Below, piece by piece: positions 9,561 to 22,223 of a stretch of 64,000 nucleotides of DNA (position 1 is the stretch's first letter; every line of letters begins with the position of its first letter). The notes under the pieces were generated by a model, which was not told the origin of the DNA, ran no database searches, and saw only the letters and a list, made by a program, of their open reading frames with translations. The stretch is from Pseudomonadota bacterium (lineage in GTDB: Bacteria; Pseudomonadota; Gammaproteobacteria; Burkholderiales; Burkholderiaceae_C), in contig JADFIG010000002.1 in assembly GCA_022566735.1 (NCBI GenBank), positions 186,001-250,000 of the forward strand, written 5' to 3'. The translations under genes were made by a program, and so were the position numbers.

Positions 9561-10373
9561 ATGCAAGAGCTGCCCCTGTCCGAGCAGGTGTTCGCCCAGA
9601 TCCGCGGGCTGATGCACGAGAGCATCGGCCTGGACCTGGCGCCGCACAAGCGCACCCTGGTCAGCGCCCGCCTGGGGCCGCGCATCCAGCGCCTGGGCCT
9701 GCGCGACTTCGATGCCTACCTCCACCGGGTCTGCAGCGACAGCGGCGGCGGCGAGTTCCAGATGATGGTCGACCTGCTGACCACGCACGAGACCTATTTC
9801 TTCCGCGAGCCCAGGCATTTCGATGTGATGGAGGCCGAGCTGAGCGAGCGCCGGCCCGCCAGCCTGCGTGTCTGGAGCGCGGCATCGTCCTTCGGCGACG
9901 AGGCCTACAGCCTGGCGATGCTGCTGTCGGAGCTGGCCGCGCGCCGCGTCATCGGCCGGGAGTGGTCGGTGCTGGGCACGGACATCAGCGAGCGGGTGCT
10001 GCGCTCGGCCATCGAGGGCGTCTACCCGGCCGACCGGCTGCGCCATGTCAGCGAAGAGCGCCTCAAGCGCCATTGCCTGCAGGGCCATGGCGAGTCCGAG
10101 GGCCTGGTGGCGATGCGGCCCGATCTGAAGGCGCGCGTGTCCTTCGGGCAGGCCAACCTGTGCCACTCGGTGCAGGGCGTGGGCCTGTTCGACGTGGTCT
10201 TCCTGCGCAATGTGCTGATCTATTTCGATGGGCCCACCAAGACCGAGGTGGTCGAGCGCGTGCTGGCCCAGCTCAAGCCCGGTGGCCTGTTTTTCATCGG
10301 CTCGGCCGAAGGGCGCGTGCCCTGTGCGGCCAGCCTGGTGCCCATCACCCCCGGTGCCTTCCGCAAGGCCTGA
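9561..10373 (+). CDS. cheR: Chemotaxis protein methyltransferase CheR
   Basis: 270 aa. SAM-dependent methylation of receptor glutamates. An N-terminal helical domain is followed by TTHETYFFREPRHFDVM and the SAM-binding segment VWSAASSFGDEAYSLAMLL (a variant of the usual SAACSTGEEPYS), then DVVFLRNVLIYFD and GLFFIGSAEG. It starts 16 bp after cheW. Confidence 0.95.
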   Translation: MQELPLSEQVFAQIRGLMHESIGLDLAPHKRTLVSARLGPRIQRLGLRDFDAYLHRVCSDSGGGEFQMMVDLLTTHETYFFREPRHFDVMEAELSERRPASLRVWSAASSFGDEAYSLAMLLSELAARRVIGREWSVLGTDISERVLRSAIEGVYPADRLRHVSEERLKRHCLQGHGESEGLVAMRPDLKARVSFGQANLCHSVQGVGLFDVVFLRNVLIYFDGPTKTEVVERVLAQLKPGGLFFIGSAEGRVPCAASLVPITPGAFRKA

Positions 10374-10387
10374 AGGGAGCGTCTCCT

Positions 10388-10912
10388 GTGTTGATGAAAA
10401 CCGCTGCCGCGCTGGCCGATGCGCGCGACCCCGGCCTGGCGCCCACCGTCGTCATCCATCCCGGCGATGTGGTGTGCGTGGACCGGGGCACCCACCTGCA
10501 GACCCTGCTGGGCTCCTGCGTGGCCATCTGCATGACCGACCTGGCCCACACCGTGGGCGCGATGTGCCACTACGTGCACTGTGTGCCGCCCCGAGCGGGA
10601 CACCGTGGCGATGCGAGCTTCGCGGAAGCTGCGCTGATGCGCATGTTCGCCGAGCTGCGCTGCCGCGGCATCGACCCGCTGGCTTGCGAGGCCTACTTCT
10701 GCGGCGGTGGCGCCATGCGCCTGCACGGCCTGGAGGAGCCCTCCTCGGTGGGGGAGCGCAACGTGCAGTGGGCGCGGCGGTTCCTGCGCGGGCAGGGCAT
10801 CCTCACCCACGAGCTGTCCACCGGCGGGGGCGCCTGCTACCGCAAGGTGAGCTGGCTGGTGGGACGCGGGGCACCGCAGGTGCGTGTGCTGCCCATCGAG
10901 GAGGTGCGCTGA
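10388..10912 (+). CDS. cheD: Chemoreceptor glutamine deamidase CheD
   Basis: 174 aa. Deamidates receptor glutamines. The catalytic Cys sits in TLLGSCVAICM and the His in AMCHYVH; FCGGGAM follows. I chose GTG at 10388 because GGGAG lies 8 bases upstream; the in-frame ATG at 10394 is 6 bases further away. The stop overlaps the cheB start (ATGA). Confidence 0.93.
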   Translation: MLMKTAAALADARDPGLAPTVVIHPGDVVCVDRGTHLQTLLGSCVAICMTDLAHTVGAMCHYVHCVPPRAGHRGDASFAEAALMRMFAELRCRGIDPLACEAYFCGGGAMRLHGLEEPSSVGERNVQWARRFLRGQGILTHELSTGGGACYRKVSWLVGRGAPQVRVLPIEEVR

Positions 10913-11985
10913 TGGCGGTCAAGGTCTATGTCGTCGATGACTCGGCCGTGGTGCGCCAGGCCATCCAGCACCTGCTGCAGGACCAGCACGACGTGGAGCT
11001 CATCGGCAGCGCGCCCAACGCCATGCTGGCCGCCACGGCCATCCGCAAGCACCGCCCGGACGTGCTGCTGCTGGACATCGAGATGCCGGGCATGGACGGC
11101 CTGACCTTCCTGCGCCAGATCATGGACAGCGACCCCATCCCCACGGTGATCTGCTCGACGCTGTCCACCGCGGGCAGCCAGGTCGCGCTGGAGGCGCTGG
11201 CCTCGGGCGCGGTGGCGGTGATGGCCAAGCCGCGCATGGGCCTCAAGCAGTTCCTGGAGGCGTCGCGCCGCGAGGTGGTGCAGACGCTCAAGGCCGCGGC
11301 CGCCAGCCGGCCCCGATCGGCCGTGAAGGACGTGGCCAGGGACGCGGCCAGGCCCGCCGTGGCGGCGCGTCCGGCCTCGGCCGCCAGCGTGGCCGGCGTG
11401 CATGCGCTGTCGGTCAACAAGCCGGTGGTGATCGGGGCGTCCACGGGCGGCACGCAGGCGCTGGAGGCGGTGCTGCTGGGCCTGCCGGGGGACTGCCCGG
11501 GCGTGGCCATCGTCCAGCACATGCCGGAGAACTTCACGCGCATGTACGCCGAGCGCCTGGACAAGCTCTGCGCCATGACCGTGCGCGAAGCCCGCAGCGG
11601 CGACCGCCTGGAGCGCGGCACGGTGCTCATCGCCCCGGGCGGCAAGCACATGCAGCTGAGCAAGTCCATGGGCCAGTACTTCGTGAAGGTCATCGACGGG
11701 CCGTCCGTCAACCGCCACAAGCCTTCGGTGGACGTGCTGTTCAAGTCGGCCGCCGAGGTCGCGGGCAAGGACGCGCTGGGCATCATCCTGACCGGCATGG
11801 GCGACGACGGCGCGCGCGGGATGAAGGCCCTGCACGATGGCGGTGCCCGCACCGTGGCCCAGGACGAAGCCAGCTGCGTGGTCTTCGGCATGCCGATGGA
11901 GGCCATCAAGCTCGGGGCGGTGGACGATGTGCGTCCGCTGTCGGGCATGGCCGAGGCCATCCTGCGCTTCGACGCCCGCGCCTGA
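10912..11985 (+). CDS. cheB: Chemotaxis response regulator methylesterase CheB
   Basis: 357 aa. Receiver domain with D55 (LLLDIEMPGMDG), a linker rich in Ala/Arg, then the methylesterase domain with catalytic Ser about 177 (GASTGGTQ), His (VQHMPENFT) and Asp (ILTGMGDDGARG). Reverses CheR methylation. ATGA overlap with cheD. Last chemotaxis gene of the operon. Confidence 0.96.
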   Translation: MAVKVYVVDDSAVVRQAIQHLLQDQHDVELIGSAPNAMLAATAIRKHRPDVLLLDIEMPGMDGLTFLRQIMDSDPIPTVICSTLSTAGSQVALEALASGAVAVMAKPRMGLKQFLEASRREVVQTLKAAAASRPRSAVKDVARDAARPAVAARPASAASVAGVHALSVNKPVVIGASTGGTQALEAVLLGLPGDCPGVAIVQHMPENFTRMYAERLDKLCAMTVREARSGDRLERGTVLIAPGGKHMQLSKSMGQYFVKVIDGPSVNRHKPSVDVLFKSAAEVAGKDALGIILTGMGDDGARGMKALHDGGARTVAQDEASCVVFGMPMEAIKLGAVDDVRPLSGMAEAILRFDARA

Positions 11986-12027
11986 GCCCTACACTCCAGT
12001 CTCAACCTTCAGACCGCGGAGCGCGCC

Positions 12028-12786
12028 ATGTGCCAGTTGCTGGGCATGAACTGCAACATCCCCACCGACATCGTCTTCAGCTTTTCCGGCTTCGCCACGC
12101 GGGCGTCCGAGCACGCCGATGGCTTCGGCATCGCCTTCTTCGAGGGCAAGGGCCTGCGCCATTTCGTGGACCACCTCTCGGCGCAGGATTCGCCGGTCGC
12201 CGACCTGGTCAAGCGCTACCCCATCCGCAGCAAGCAGGTCATCGCCCACATCCGCAAGGCCACGCAGGGCCGCGTCGCGCTGGAGAACTGCCACCCCTTC
12301 GTGCGCGAGCTCTGGGGCCACTACTGGGTGTTCGCGCACAACGGCAACCTGGTGGACTTCCACCCCCGCCTGCACGCGGCCTTCAAGCCCGTGGGTGACA
12401 CCGACAGCGAGCGCGCCTTTTGCTGGCTGATGCAGGAGCTGGCCAAGAGCCACGCGGCCATGCCCACGGTGGAGGAGCTGAGCAAGACCCTGTCGGAGCT
12501 GATGCCGCAGATCGCGGCCCACGGCACCTTCAACTGCATGCTCAGCCAGGGCGAGGCCTTGTGGGTGCACTGCAGCACGCACCTGCACTACCTGGTGCGC
12601 CAGCACCCCTTCGGCGTGGCGCGCCTGCAGGACCAGGACGTCGAGGTGGACTTCGCCGAGGTGACCCAGGCCGGTGACCGGGTGGCCGTCGTGGCCACGC
12701 AGCCCCTCACGCTCAACGAGCCCTGGGTGGCGATGCGCCCGGGCGAGTTGATCGCCTTCGTGGGCGGTGCGCCCCTGCAGCCCTGA
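12028..12786 (+). CDS. yafJ: Class II glutamine amidotransferase, YafJ family
   Basis: 252 aa. N-terminal nucleophile Cys2 (MCQLLGMNCN), then HADGFGIAFFEGKG, HIRKATQGR and WVFAHNGNL, the glutaminase motifs of the Ntn-type amidotransferase fold. No synthase domain is attached, so the acceptor of the ammonia is unknown, as for YafJ generally. Same strand as cheB, 42 bp downstream, and convergent with the acyl-CoA ligase gene. Confidence 0.9.
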   Translation: MCQLLGMNCNIPTDIVFSFSGFATRASEHADGFGIAFFEGKGLRHFVDHLSAQDSPVADLVKRYPIRSKQVIAHIRKATQGRVALENCHPFVRELWGHYWVFAHNGNLVDFHPRLHAAFKPVGDTDSERAFCWLMQELAKSHAAMPTVEELSKTLSELMPQIAAHGTFNCMLSQGEALWVHCSTHLHYLVRQHPFGVARLQDQDVEVDFAEVTQAGDRVAVVATQPLTLNEPWVAMRPGELIAFVGGAPLQP

Positions 12787-12796
12787 TCAGGCCGGT

Positions 12797-14509
<1,713 letters not shown>

Positions 14510-14559
14510 GTGCAGGGCTCCTGGAATGGCCGGGTGGGGCGTGACCGGATGGGCGTGGC

Positions 14560-15738
14560 TCAGGCGGTTTCGTTGAACAGCTCGCGGCCGATCAGCATGC
14601 GGCGGATCTCCGAGGTGCCCGCGCCGATCTCGTAGAGCTTGGCGTCGCGCCACAGGCGGCCCAGCGGGTAGTCGTTGATGTAGCCGTTGCCGCCGAAGAT
14701 CTGGATGCCTTCGCCGGCCATCCAGGTCGCCTTCTCGGCCGTCCACAAAATGAGCGAGGCGCAGTCCTTGCGCACATGGCGGGCGTGCTGGGTGCCCAGG
14801 GCGTCGAGGTTCTTGGCCACGGTGTAGGCGAACGAGCGCGCCGCCTGCAGCACCGTGTACATGTCGGCCACCTTGCCCTGGATGAGCTGGAACTCGCCGA
14901 TGGCCTGGCCGAACTGCTTGCGCTCGTGCACGTAGGGCACCACGTTGTCCATCACCGACTGCATGATGCCCAGCGGCCCGCCCGAGAGCACGGCGCGCTC
15001 GTAGTCCAGGCCGCTCATCAGCACCTTGGTGCCGTTGCCTTCGCCGCCCAGCACGTTCTCGGCGGGCACCTCGCAGTCCTCGAAGAACAGCGGGTAGGTG
15101 TTGGAGCCACGCATGCCCAGCTTGTCGAGGTGCGCGCCCTTGCTGAAGCCCTTCATGCCCTTCTCGACGATGAAGGCCGTCATGCCTTTGGCACCGGCTT
15201 CCGGTTCGGTCTTGGCGTAGACGACCAGGGTGTCGGCATCGCCGCCGTTGGTGATCCACATCTTGCTGCCGTTGAGCACGTAGCGGTCGCCCTTTTTGTC
15301 GGCGCGCAGCTTCATGCTCACCACGTCCGAGCCGGCGTTGGGCTCGCTCATGGCCAGCGCACCCACGTGCTCGCCGCTGACCAGCTTGGGCAGGTACTTG
15401 CGCTTTTGCGCCTCGCTGCCGTTGCGGTGGATCTGGTTGATGCACAGGTTGGAGTGCGCGCCATAGCTCAGGCCCACCGAGGCGCTGCCGCGGCTGATTT
15501 CTTCCATGGCCACCATGTGGGCCACATAGCCCAGTTGGGTGCCGCCGTATTCTTCGGAGATGGTCAGGCCGTGCACGCCGAGGTCGCCCAGCTTCTTCCA
15601 CATGTCGGCGGGGAAGAGGTTGTCGCGGTCGATCTGCGCGGCGCGCGGGGCCAGCTCCTGCTGCACGAAGGTGCGCACGGCGTCGCGCAGGGCGTCGATG
15701 TCTTCACCGAGTTGGTGGTTCAGTCCTGGCAGGTTCAT
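14560..15738 (-). CDS. liuA: Isovaleryl-CoA dehydrogenase
   Basis: 392 aa FAD enzyme oxidising isovaleryl-CoA to 3-methylcrotonyl-CoA. [17 protein letters not shown] and [17 protein letters not shown] are acyl-CoA dehydrogenase signatures. The Glu in [15 protein letters not shown] sits where isovaleryl-CoA dehydrogenases carry their catalytic base, earlier than in straight-chain enzymes. RBS AGGAG in front of the ATG. Between liuE and the acyl-CoA ligase gene. Confidence 0.95.
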   Translation of the reverse strand: MNLPGLNHQLGEDIDALRDAVRTFVQQELAPRAAQIDRDNLFPADMWKKLGDLGVHGLTISEEYGGTQLGYVAHMVAMEEISRGSASVGLSYGAHSNLCINQIHRNGSEAQKRKYLPKLVSGEHVGALAMSEPNAGSDVVSMKLRADKKGDRYVLNGSKMWITNGGDADTLVVYAKTEPEAGAKGMTAFIVEKGMKGFSKGAHLDKLGMRGSNTYPLFFEDCEVPAENVLGGEGNGTKVLMSGLDYERAVLSGGPLGIMQSVMDNVVPYVHERKQFGQAIGEFQLIQGKVADMYTVLQAARSFAYTVAKNLDALGTQHARHVRKDCASLILWTAEKATWMAGEGIQIFGGNGYINDYPLGRLWRDAKLYEIGAGTSEIRRMLIGRELFNETA

Positions 15739-15777
15739 CGGGGGTCTCCTGGGAAAGGTGGTGGCGCTGGGGCTGGG

Positions 15778-16710
15778 TCAGGTGTTCTGGCGCTTGGCCA
15801 GCAAGGCATTGGCGACGCGCGAGACCGGCTTGCGGCCCAGCGCGCCCGAGATGAAGGCGGCCGCATCGACCAGCTTGTCCAGGTCGATGCCGGTGGCGAT
15901 GCCCAGGCCGTGCAGCAGGTAGACCACGTCTTCCGTGGCCACGTTGCCGGTCGCGCCCTTGGCATAGGGGCAGCCGCCCAGGCCGGCCACGCTGGCGTCG
16001 AACGTGTGGATGCCCAGCTCCAGGCAGGCGTAGATGTTGGTCAGGGCCTGGCCATAGGTGTCGTGGAAGTGGCCGCTGAGCTCGGCCAGGGGCACGCGCT
16101 TCATGGCGGCTTCCATCACGCGCTGCACGCGCTGCGCCGTGCCCACGCCGATGGTGTCGGCGATGCCGATGTGGTCGCTGCCGATGTCGAGCAGGCGCTG
16201 CACCACGTCGTCGACCGCAGCGATGGGCACCTCGCCCTGGTAGGGGCAGCCCAGCGCGCACGACACCGCCGCGCGGACCTTCATGCCATGCGCGCGGGCG
16301 GCCTCGGCCACCGGGCGGAAGCGCTCGATGGACTCGGCGATGGAGCAGTTGATGTTGCGCTGGCTGAAGGCCTCGGAGGCGGCTGCGAAGATCACGACCT
16401 CGTCGGCCCGGGCGGCCAGTGCGCCCTCGAAGCCCTTCATGTTGGGCGTGAGCACGCTGTGGCGCACGCCCGCAGGACGGCGGATGCCGGCCATCACCTC
16501 GGCCGCATCGGCCATCTGCGGCACCCACTTGGGGCTGACGTAGCTGGTGACCTCGATCTCGCGCAGGCCGGCGTCCTGCAGGCGGTGCACGAGCGCGACC
16601 TTGTCGGCGGCGGCCACGGGCTGGGCCTCGTTTTGCAGGCCGTCGCGCGGGCCGACATCGACCAGGGTGACGTGGGTGGGGAGGGGGGTGTTCAATGGCA
16701 TGGGGGACAT
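15778..16710 (-). CDS. liuE: Hydroxymethylglutaryl-CoA lyase
   Basis: 310 aa. Cleaves HMG-CoA to acetoacetate and acetyl-CoA, the last step of the leucine path. Motifs: LVDVGPRDGLQNE at the N-terminus of the TIM barrel, GHFHDTYGQA (metal-binding His) and GLGGCPYAKGATGN with the catalytic Cys. It starts 7 bp past the stop of liuD. Confidence 0.95.
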   Translation of the reverse strand: MSPMPLNTPLPTHVTLVDVGPRDGLQNEAQPVAAADKVALVHRLQDAGLREIEVTSYVSPKWVPQMADAAEVMAGIRRPAGVRHSVLTPNMKGFEGALAARADEVVIFAAASEAFSQRNINCSIAESIERFRPVAEAARAHGMKVRAAVSCALGCPYQGEVPIAAVDDVVQRLLDIGSDHIGIADTIGVGTAQRVQRVMEAAMKRVPLAELSGHFHDTYGQALTNIYACLELGIHTFDASVAGLGGCPYAKGATGNVATEDVVYLLHGLGIATGIDLDKLVDAAAFISGALGRKPVSRVANALLAKRQNT

Positions 16711-16717
16711 GGGGGCT

Positions 16718-18823
16718 TCATTCCAGTCGCAGCAGCTCGACGCCTTCGGCCACCTGGTCGCCCACGCTGCACAGCAGCTCGGCCACGGTGCCGTCGCGCG
16801 GGGCGGTCAGGCTGTGTTCCATCTTCATGGCCTCGGTGATGACGAGGGGCTCGCCCGCCTTGACGGTCTGGCCCGCGCTCACCAGCACCGCGATGACTTT
16901 GCCGGGCATGGGCGCCGTGACCTGGCCGCTGCCGCCGTGGTGCTCGTCCTGCTGGGCCAGCGGGTCCAGGCGGTGCAGGGTGGTGTGGCCGTGCGCGGTG
17001 AAGACGTCGCAGGCCGGGTCTGGGGTGGCCGCGCTCGGGCCCGTCAGGTCCACATGGGCCGACCAGGGCTGGCCATCCACCTGCGCCTGGATGTGCAGGC
17101 TCCCGGACAGGTCGTCGGGGCGGGGCTGGGCTTGCAGTGCGCTGACTTCGGCGTCCAGCACCGCGCCTTCGGTGTCGGTGCAGCGCAGGCGGATGCGGCC
17201 ATCGCGGCTTTGCAGCATCTGCACCTGGAGCGTCTGCAGGCCGCTCGGTTGTGGCCAGCCCCAGGTCAGCAGGCGCTGGCTGTGGCCATGCAGGGCCCAG
17301 CCGTCACCGCGGGCCCAGGGGTCGGTCGGCGCGCCCTCGGTGCGGCCTGCCGCTGTGCCCTGGGCGTCCAGCCACCAGCGCAGGCTGGCGCCCAGCAGGG
17401 CGTCGCGCAGGTGCAGGCGCTGGGCCTGGGTGTGCGCCGTGCCGAACAGGGCTTCCTGCTCGCGCTCGATGAGGGCGGTGTCCAGCCGGGCGTGCGAGAA
17501 GGACTCGGTGCGCACCAGGCGGCGCAGGAAGCCGACGTTGTGCTGCAGCCCGGTGATGTGCAGCTCGGCCAGGGCCTGGTCCATGCGGGCCAGCGCGGCC
17601 TCGCGGCTGTCGGCGTGGACGATGAGCTTGGCGATCATCGGGTCGTAGTGCGGCGAGATGGCATCGCCCGCTGCCACGCCCATGTCCAGGCGCACCGCGC
17701 CGTGGGTGAAGCGGCTGGCCTGGGGCGTGCGCAGCGTGCGCAGCGTGCCGGTGGCGGGCAGGAAGCCTTGGGCGGGGTTCTCGGCGCAGATGCGGGCCTC
17801 GATGGCATGGCCGCGCAGGGCGATCTGGTCTTGCACCAGCGGCAGGGGCTCGCCCGCGGCCACGCGCAACTGCCACTCGACCAGGTCCAGGCCGGTGATG
17901 GCCTCGGTGACCGGGTGCTCGACCTGCAGGCGGGTGTTCATCTCCATGAAGTAGAAGGCCTGGACACCGGTGTCGTGACCGTCCTGCTCGCAGATGAACT
18001 CCACCGTGCCGGCGCCCACATAGCCCACGCTCTTCGCAGCGGCCACGGCGGCGGCGCCCATCTGCGCGCGCAGCGCGGGCGTCATGCCCGGCGCGGGGGC
18101 TTCTTCCAGCACCTTCTGGTGGCGGCGCTGCACCGAGCAGTCGCGCTCGAACAGGTGGATGACCTGGCCCTGGGCGTCGGCGAACACCTGCACCTCGATG
18201 TGGCGCGGCTGGCGAACGTAGCGCTCCACCAGCACCTGGGCGCTGCCGAAGCTGGCCTCGGCCTCGCGCTGGCAGGAGGCCAGGGCCGCGGCGAAGTCCT
18301 CGGCGCGCTGGACGATGCGCATGCCCTTGCCGCCCCCGCCCGCGCTGGCCTTGATGAGCACCGGAAAGCCGATGGCTTCGGCCTGGGCCTGCAGGAAGTC
18401 GGGCTCCTGGCGCTCGCCGTGGTAGCCGGGCACCAGGGGCACGCCGGCGCGTTCCATCAGGGCCTTGGCGGCGGACTTGCTGCCCATGGCCGCGATGGCC
18501 GAGGGCGGCGGGCCGATGAAAGCGATGCCGGCATCGACACAGGCTTGCGCGAAGCCTTCGTTTTCCGACAGGAAGCCATAGCCGGGGTGGACGGCCTGGG
18601 CGCCCGTGGCCTGGGCCGCGGCGAGGATGCGCTCGGCGCGCAGGTAGCTTTCGCGCGGGCTGGCGCCGCCGATGTGCACGGCCTCGTCGCAGGCCTGCAC
18701 ATGGCGCGCATGGGCGTCGGCGTCGGAGTAGACGGCCACGGTGCGGACGCCCATGCGGCGCGCGGTGGCAGCGACGCGGCAGGCGATCTCGCCTCGGTTG
18801 GCAATGAGGATTTTGGTGAACAT
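16718..18823 (-). CDS. liuD: 3-methylcrotonyl-CoA carboxylase alpha (biotin) subunit
   Basis: 701 aa. An N-terminal biotin carboxylase (ILIANRGEIACRVAATARRM; ATP-grasp with SAGGGGKGMRIV; MNTRLQVEHPVTE), a middle domain, and a C-terminal biotinyl domain with the biotinylated lysine in ITEAMKMEHSL. Carboxylates biotin for transfer to 3-methylcrotonyl-CoA by the LiuB subunit. Adjacent liuB, liuC and liuE point to methylcrotonyl rather than propionyl or acetyl substrate. Confidence 0.95.
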   Translation of the reverse strand: MFTKILIANRGEIACRVAATARRMGVRTVAVYSDADAHARHVQACDEAVHIGGASPRESYLRAERILAAAQATGAQAVHPGYGFLSENEGFAQACVDAGIAFIGPPPSAIAAMGSKSAAKALMERAGVPLVPGYHGERQEPDFLQAQAEAIGFPVLIKASAGGGGKGMRIVQRAEDFAAALASCQREAEASFGSAQVLVERYVRQPRHIEVQVFADAQGQVIHLFERDCSVQRRHQKVLEEAPAPGMTPALRAQMGAAAVAAAKSVGYVGAGTVEFICEQDGHDTGVQAFYFMEMNTRLQVEHPVTEAITGLDLVEWQLRVAAGEPLPLVQDQIALRGHAIEARICAENPAQGFLPATGTLRTLRTPQASRFTHGAVRLDMGVAAGDAISPHYDPMIAKLIVHADSREAALARMDQALAELHITGLQHNVGFLRRLVRTESFSHARLDTALIEREQEALFGTAHTQAQRLHLRDALLGASLRWWLDAQGTAAGRTEGAPTDPWARGDGWALHGHSQRLLTWGWPQPSGLQTLQVQMLQSRDGRIRLRCTDTEGAVLDAEVSALQAQPRPDDLSGSLHIQAQVDGQPWSAHVDLTGPSAATPDPACDVFTAHGHTTLHRLDPLAQQDEHHGGSGQVTAPMPGKVIAVLVSAGQTVKAGEPLVITEAMKMEHSLTAPRDGTVAELLCSVGDQVAEGVELLRLE

Positions 18824-18827
18824 GGCT

Positions 18828-19631
18828 TCAACCCTGGGTCGTGATCCACGGGGGCGTGCTGCGTGACAGGAAGGCGCCGATGCCGGCCTTGCCTTCCTCG
18901 CTGGCGCGCACGTCGGCGATGCGGCGTGCCGTCACGTCGCGCAACTCGTGGGTGATGGGCGTCTGCCCGATGTCGCGCACCAGCTGCTTGCAGGCCCGCA
19001 CGGCCAGCGGCCCGTTGCGCAGCACCTGCTCGACGATGCCGTCCACCGTCGCCCGCAAGGCCTCGGGCGAGACAACCTCGTGCACCAGGCCCAGCAACTG
19101 GGCGCGCTCGGCCGAGAAGCGCTCGGCCGTCACGAAGTAGCGCCGCGCGGCGCGCTCGCCGATGGCGTCGATGACGTAGGGGCTGATGGTCGCCGGGATC
19201 AGGCCCAGGCGCGCTTCGGACAGGCAGAACTGCGCGGCCTCCACGGCCACGACCACGTCGCAGCACGACACCAGGCCCACGCCGCCGGCGTAGCAGTCGC
19301 CCTGCACCTCGGCGATCACCGGCACCGGGCAGCGCTGCAGCGTCCACAGCATGTTGGCCAGGCGCGAGGCATCGCGGTGGTTGTCCACCCAGCTGTAGTC
19401 GGCCGTCTGGCGCATCCAGTTCAGGTCGGCGCCGGCGCAAAACGCGGTGCCGCTCGACGCCAGCACCACGGCGCGCAGGCTGTCGTCCTGCGACAGCGCG
19501 GCAAACACCTCGGTCAGCTCGGTGATGGTGTCGGCGTGGAAGGCGTTGCGCACCTCGGGGCGGTTGAGCCGCACCGTGGCCACCGCGCCTTCGCGCTGCA
19601 GCTGCAATTGCTTCAGGGGCGTCGTGTCCAT
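18828..19631 (-). CDS. liuC: 3-methylglutaconyl-CoA hydratase (enoyl-CoA hydratase family)
   Basis: 267 aa crotonase-fold protein hydrating 3-methylglutaconyl-CoA to HMG-CoA. Oxyanion-hole segments FCAGADLNWMRQ and VQGDCYAGGVGLVSCCDVVVA are clear. ATG at 19631 (MDTTPLKQLQL) is preceded by GAGGAGC; the ten extra residues in the track lack support. Four bases separate its stop from the liuD start. Confidence 0.94.
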   Translation of the reverse strand: MDTTPLKQLQLQREGAVATVRLNRPEVRNAFHADTITELTEVFAALSQDDSLRAVVLASSGTAFCAGADLNWMRQTADYSWVDNHRDASRLANMLWTLQRCPVPVIAEVQGDCYAGGVGLVSCCDVVVAVEAAQFCLSEARLGLIPATISPYVIDAIGERAARRYFVTAERFSAERAQLLGLVHEVVSPEALRATVDGIVEQVLRNGPLAVRACKQLVRDIGQTPITHELRDVTARRIADVRASEEGKAGIGAFLSRSTPPWITTQG

Positions 19632-19641
19632 GCGGTGCTCC

Positions 19642-21249
<1,608 letters not shown>

Positions 21250-21254
21250 GGCGG

Positions 21255-21974
21255 TCAACGTGAGGTGGGGGATGAGGCCGAGGCCGAGGCCGCGTCGGCG
21301 TGGCGCAGCGCCTGGGCCACCTCCTCGCGCAGGCGTTGCAAGGCGCTGAGCGAGGCGTCGCGCGGGGTGATGGCGCTCCAGATCAGCTCGGTGAGCTGCT
21401 CGGCGGTGGTGTCGATGCGCGGGCGCTTGAGCGTGGTGATGGCATCCCACAGCACGTGCTCCATGGCGCCATAGACCAGGTCGCGCAGCAGGCGCAGCGG
21501 CATGTCCGGGCGCACCACACCCTGGGTCTGGCCCTCGGCCAGCGCGTGCATCAGCGGGGCGGTGTAGCGGCGCTTGCAGTCGGCGATCACCCGGGCCAGC
21601 TCGGGCTCGGCGGCGCGGCCTTCGCTGAGCACCAGCGCGCACATGCCCGAGCCATCGGCCAGCAGGGTGACGAGGTGGGCGCGCACCACGTGGGCCAGCT
21701 TGGCGTGCACGCTGGACAGGGGCGGCACGTCGCGCTCCAGTTCCTCGGAGATCTCGCTGTACCAGTCGGTGACGACCTGGATGCACAGCTCGCGCTTGCC
21801 CGCGAAATAGGTGAAGACGGTGGCTTCCGACACCCCCGCGGCCTCGGCGATCATGGCCGTGGTCGCGCCCTGGTAGCCGTGCTCGGAAAACACCCGGCGC
21901 GCCGCGGCCAGCAGGTCCTGGACTCGGTGGGCGGCGCGGGCCTGGCGGGGCGTGGTGCGTTGCAGGGCAGACAT
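21255..21974 (-). CDS. liuQ: TetR-family regulator of the liu operon
   Basis: 239 aa. N-terminal HTH with [22 protein letters not shown] about residues 37-58; the rest is a helical ligand-binding domain. A TetR-type repressor (LiuQ) is the usual controller of leucine catabolism in Betaproteobacteria, where gamma-proteobacteria use MerR-type LiuR. It is the first gene of the operon, 5 bp before liuB, and its own start overlaps a regulatory region with two TGAGT-type inverted repeats, so autoregulation is likely. The symbol rests on context, not on a search. Confidence 0.8.
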   Translation of the reverse strand: MSALQRTTPRQARAAHRVQDLLAAARRVFSEHGYQGATTAMIAEAAGVSEATVFTYFAGKRELCIQVVTDWYSEISEELERDVPPLSSVHAKLAHVVRAHLVTLLADGSGMCALVLSEGRAAEPELARVIADCKRRYTAPLMHALAEGQTQGVVRPDMPLRLLRDLVYGAMEHVLWDAITTLKRPRIDTTAEQLTELIWSAITPRDASLSALQRLREEVAQALRHADAASASASSPTSR

Positions 21975-21976
21975 GT

Positions 21977-21989
21977 TGAGTGATACTCA
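21977..21989. promoter_or_regulatory. Operator-like inverted repeat 1 of liu promoter
   Basis: TGAGT-GAT-ACTCA, perfect 5-3-5 inverted repeat, ends 2 bp upstream of the TetR regulator start codon. A repressor bound here would block the operon. Confidence 0.55.
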
Positions 21990-22040
21990 GAAATTCATGG
22001 GGATGATGCCATTGAGCTTGCGGCTTGTCTTCCATGGCGC

Positions 22041-22067
22041 CTCAGGGTTTTGCCTGAGTGGTGCTCA
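22041..22067. promoter_or_regulatory. Operator-like inverted repeat 2 of liu promoter
   Basis: TGAGT-GGT-GCTCA (22055-22067) matches repeat 1 with one arm mismatch. It overlaps a second inverted repeat CTCAGG-N6-CCTGAG (22041-22058). It lies 78 bp centre to centre from repeat 1, between the regulator and the divergent thioesterase. Confidence 0.45.
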
Positions 22068-22223
22068 AATTGTTGTCCACCCAGGGTGGCCGCCCTGGCG
22101 CCGGCCCGAGATCGCCATGCGCCGGTCCGGCGGACGCGTCCATGGCATCATTCGCGGCTGGCCGACCCGGCCCGCACGTCACCTGTCTGGCCCCTGCCGG
22201 CCGCCGCTCCCCGCCTCCCCACC

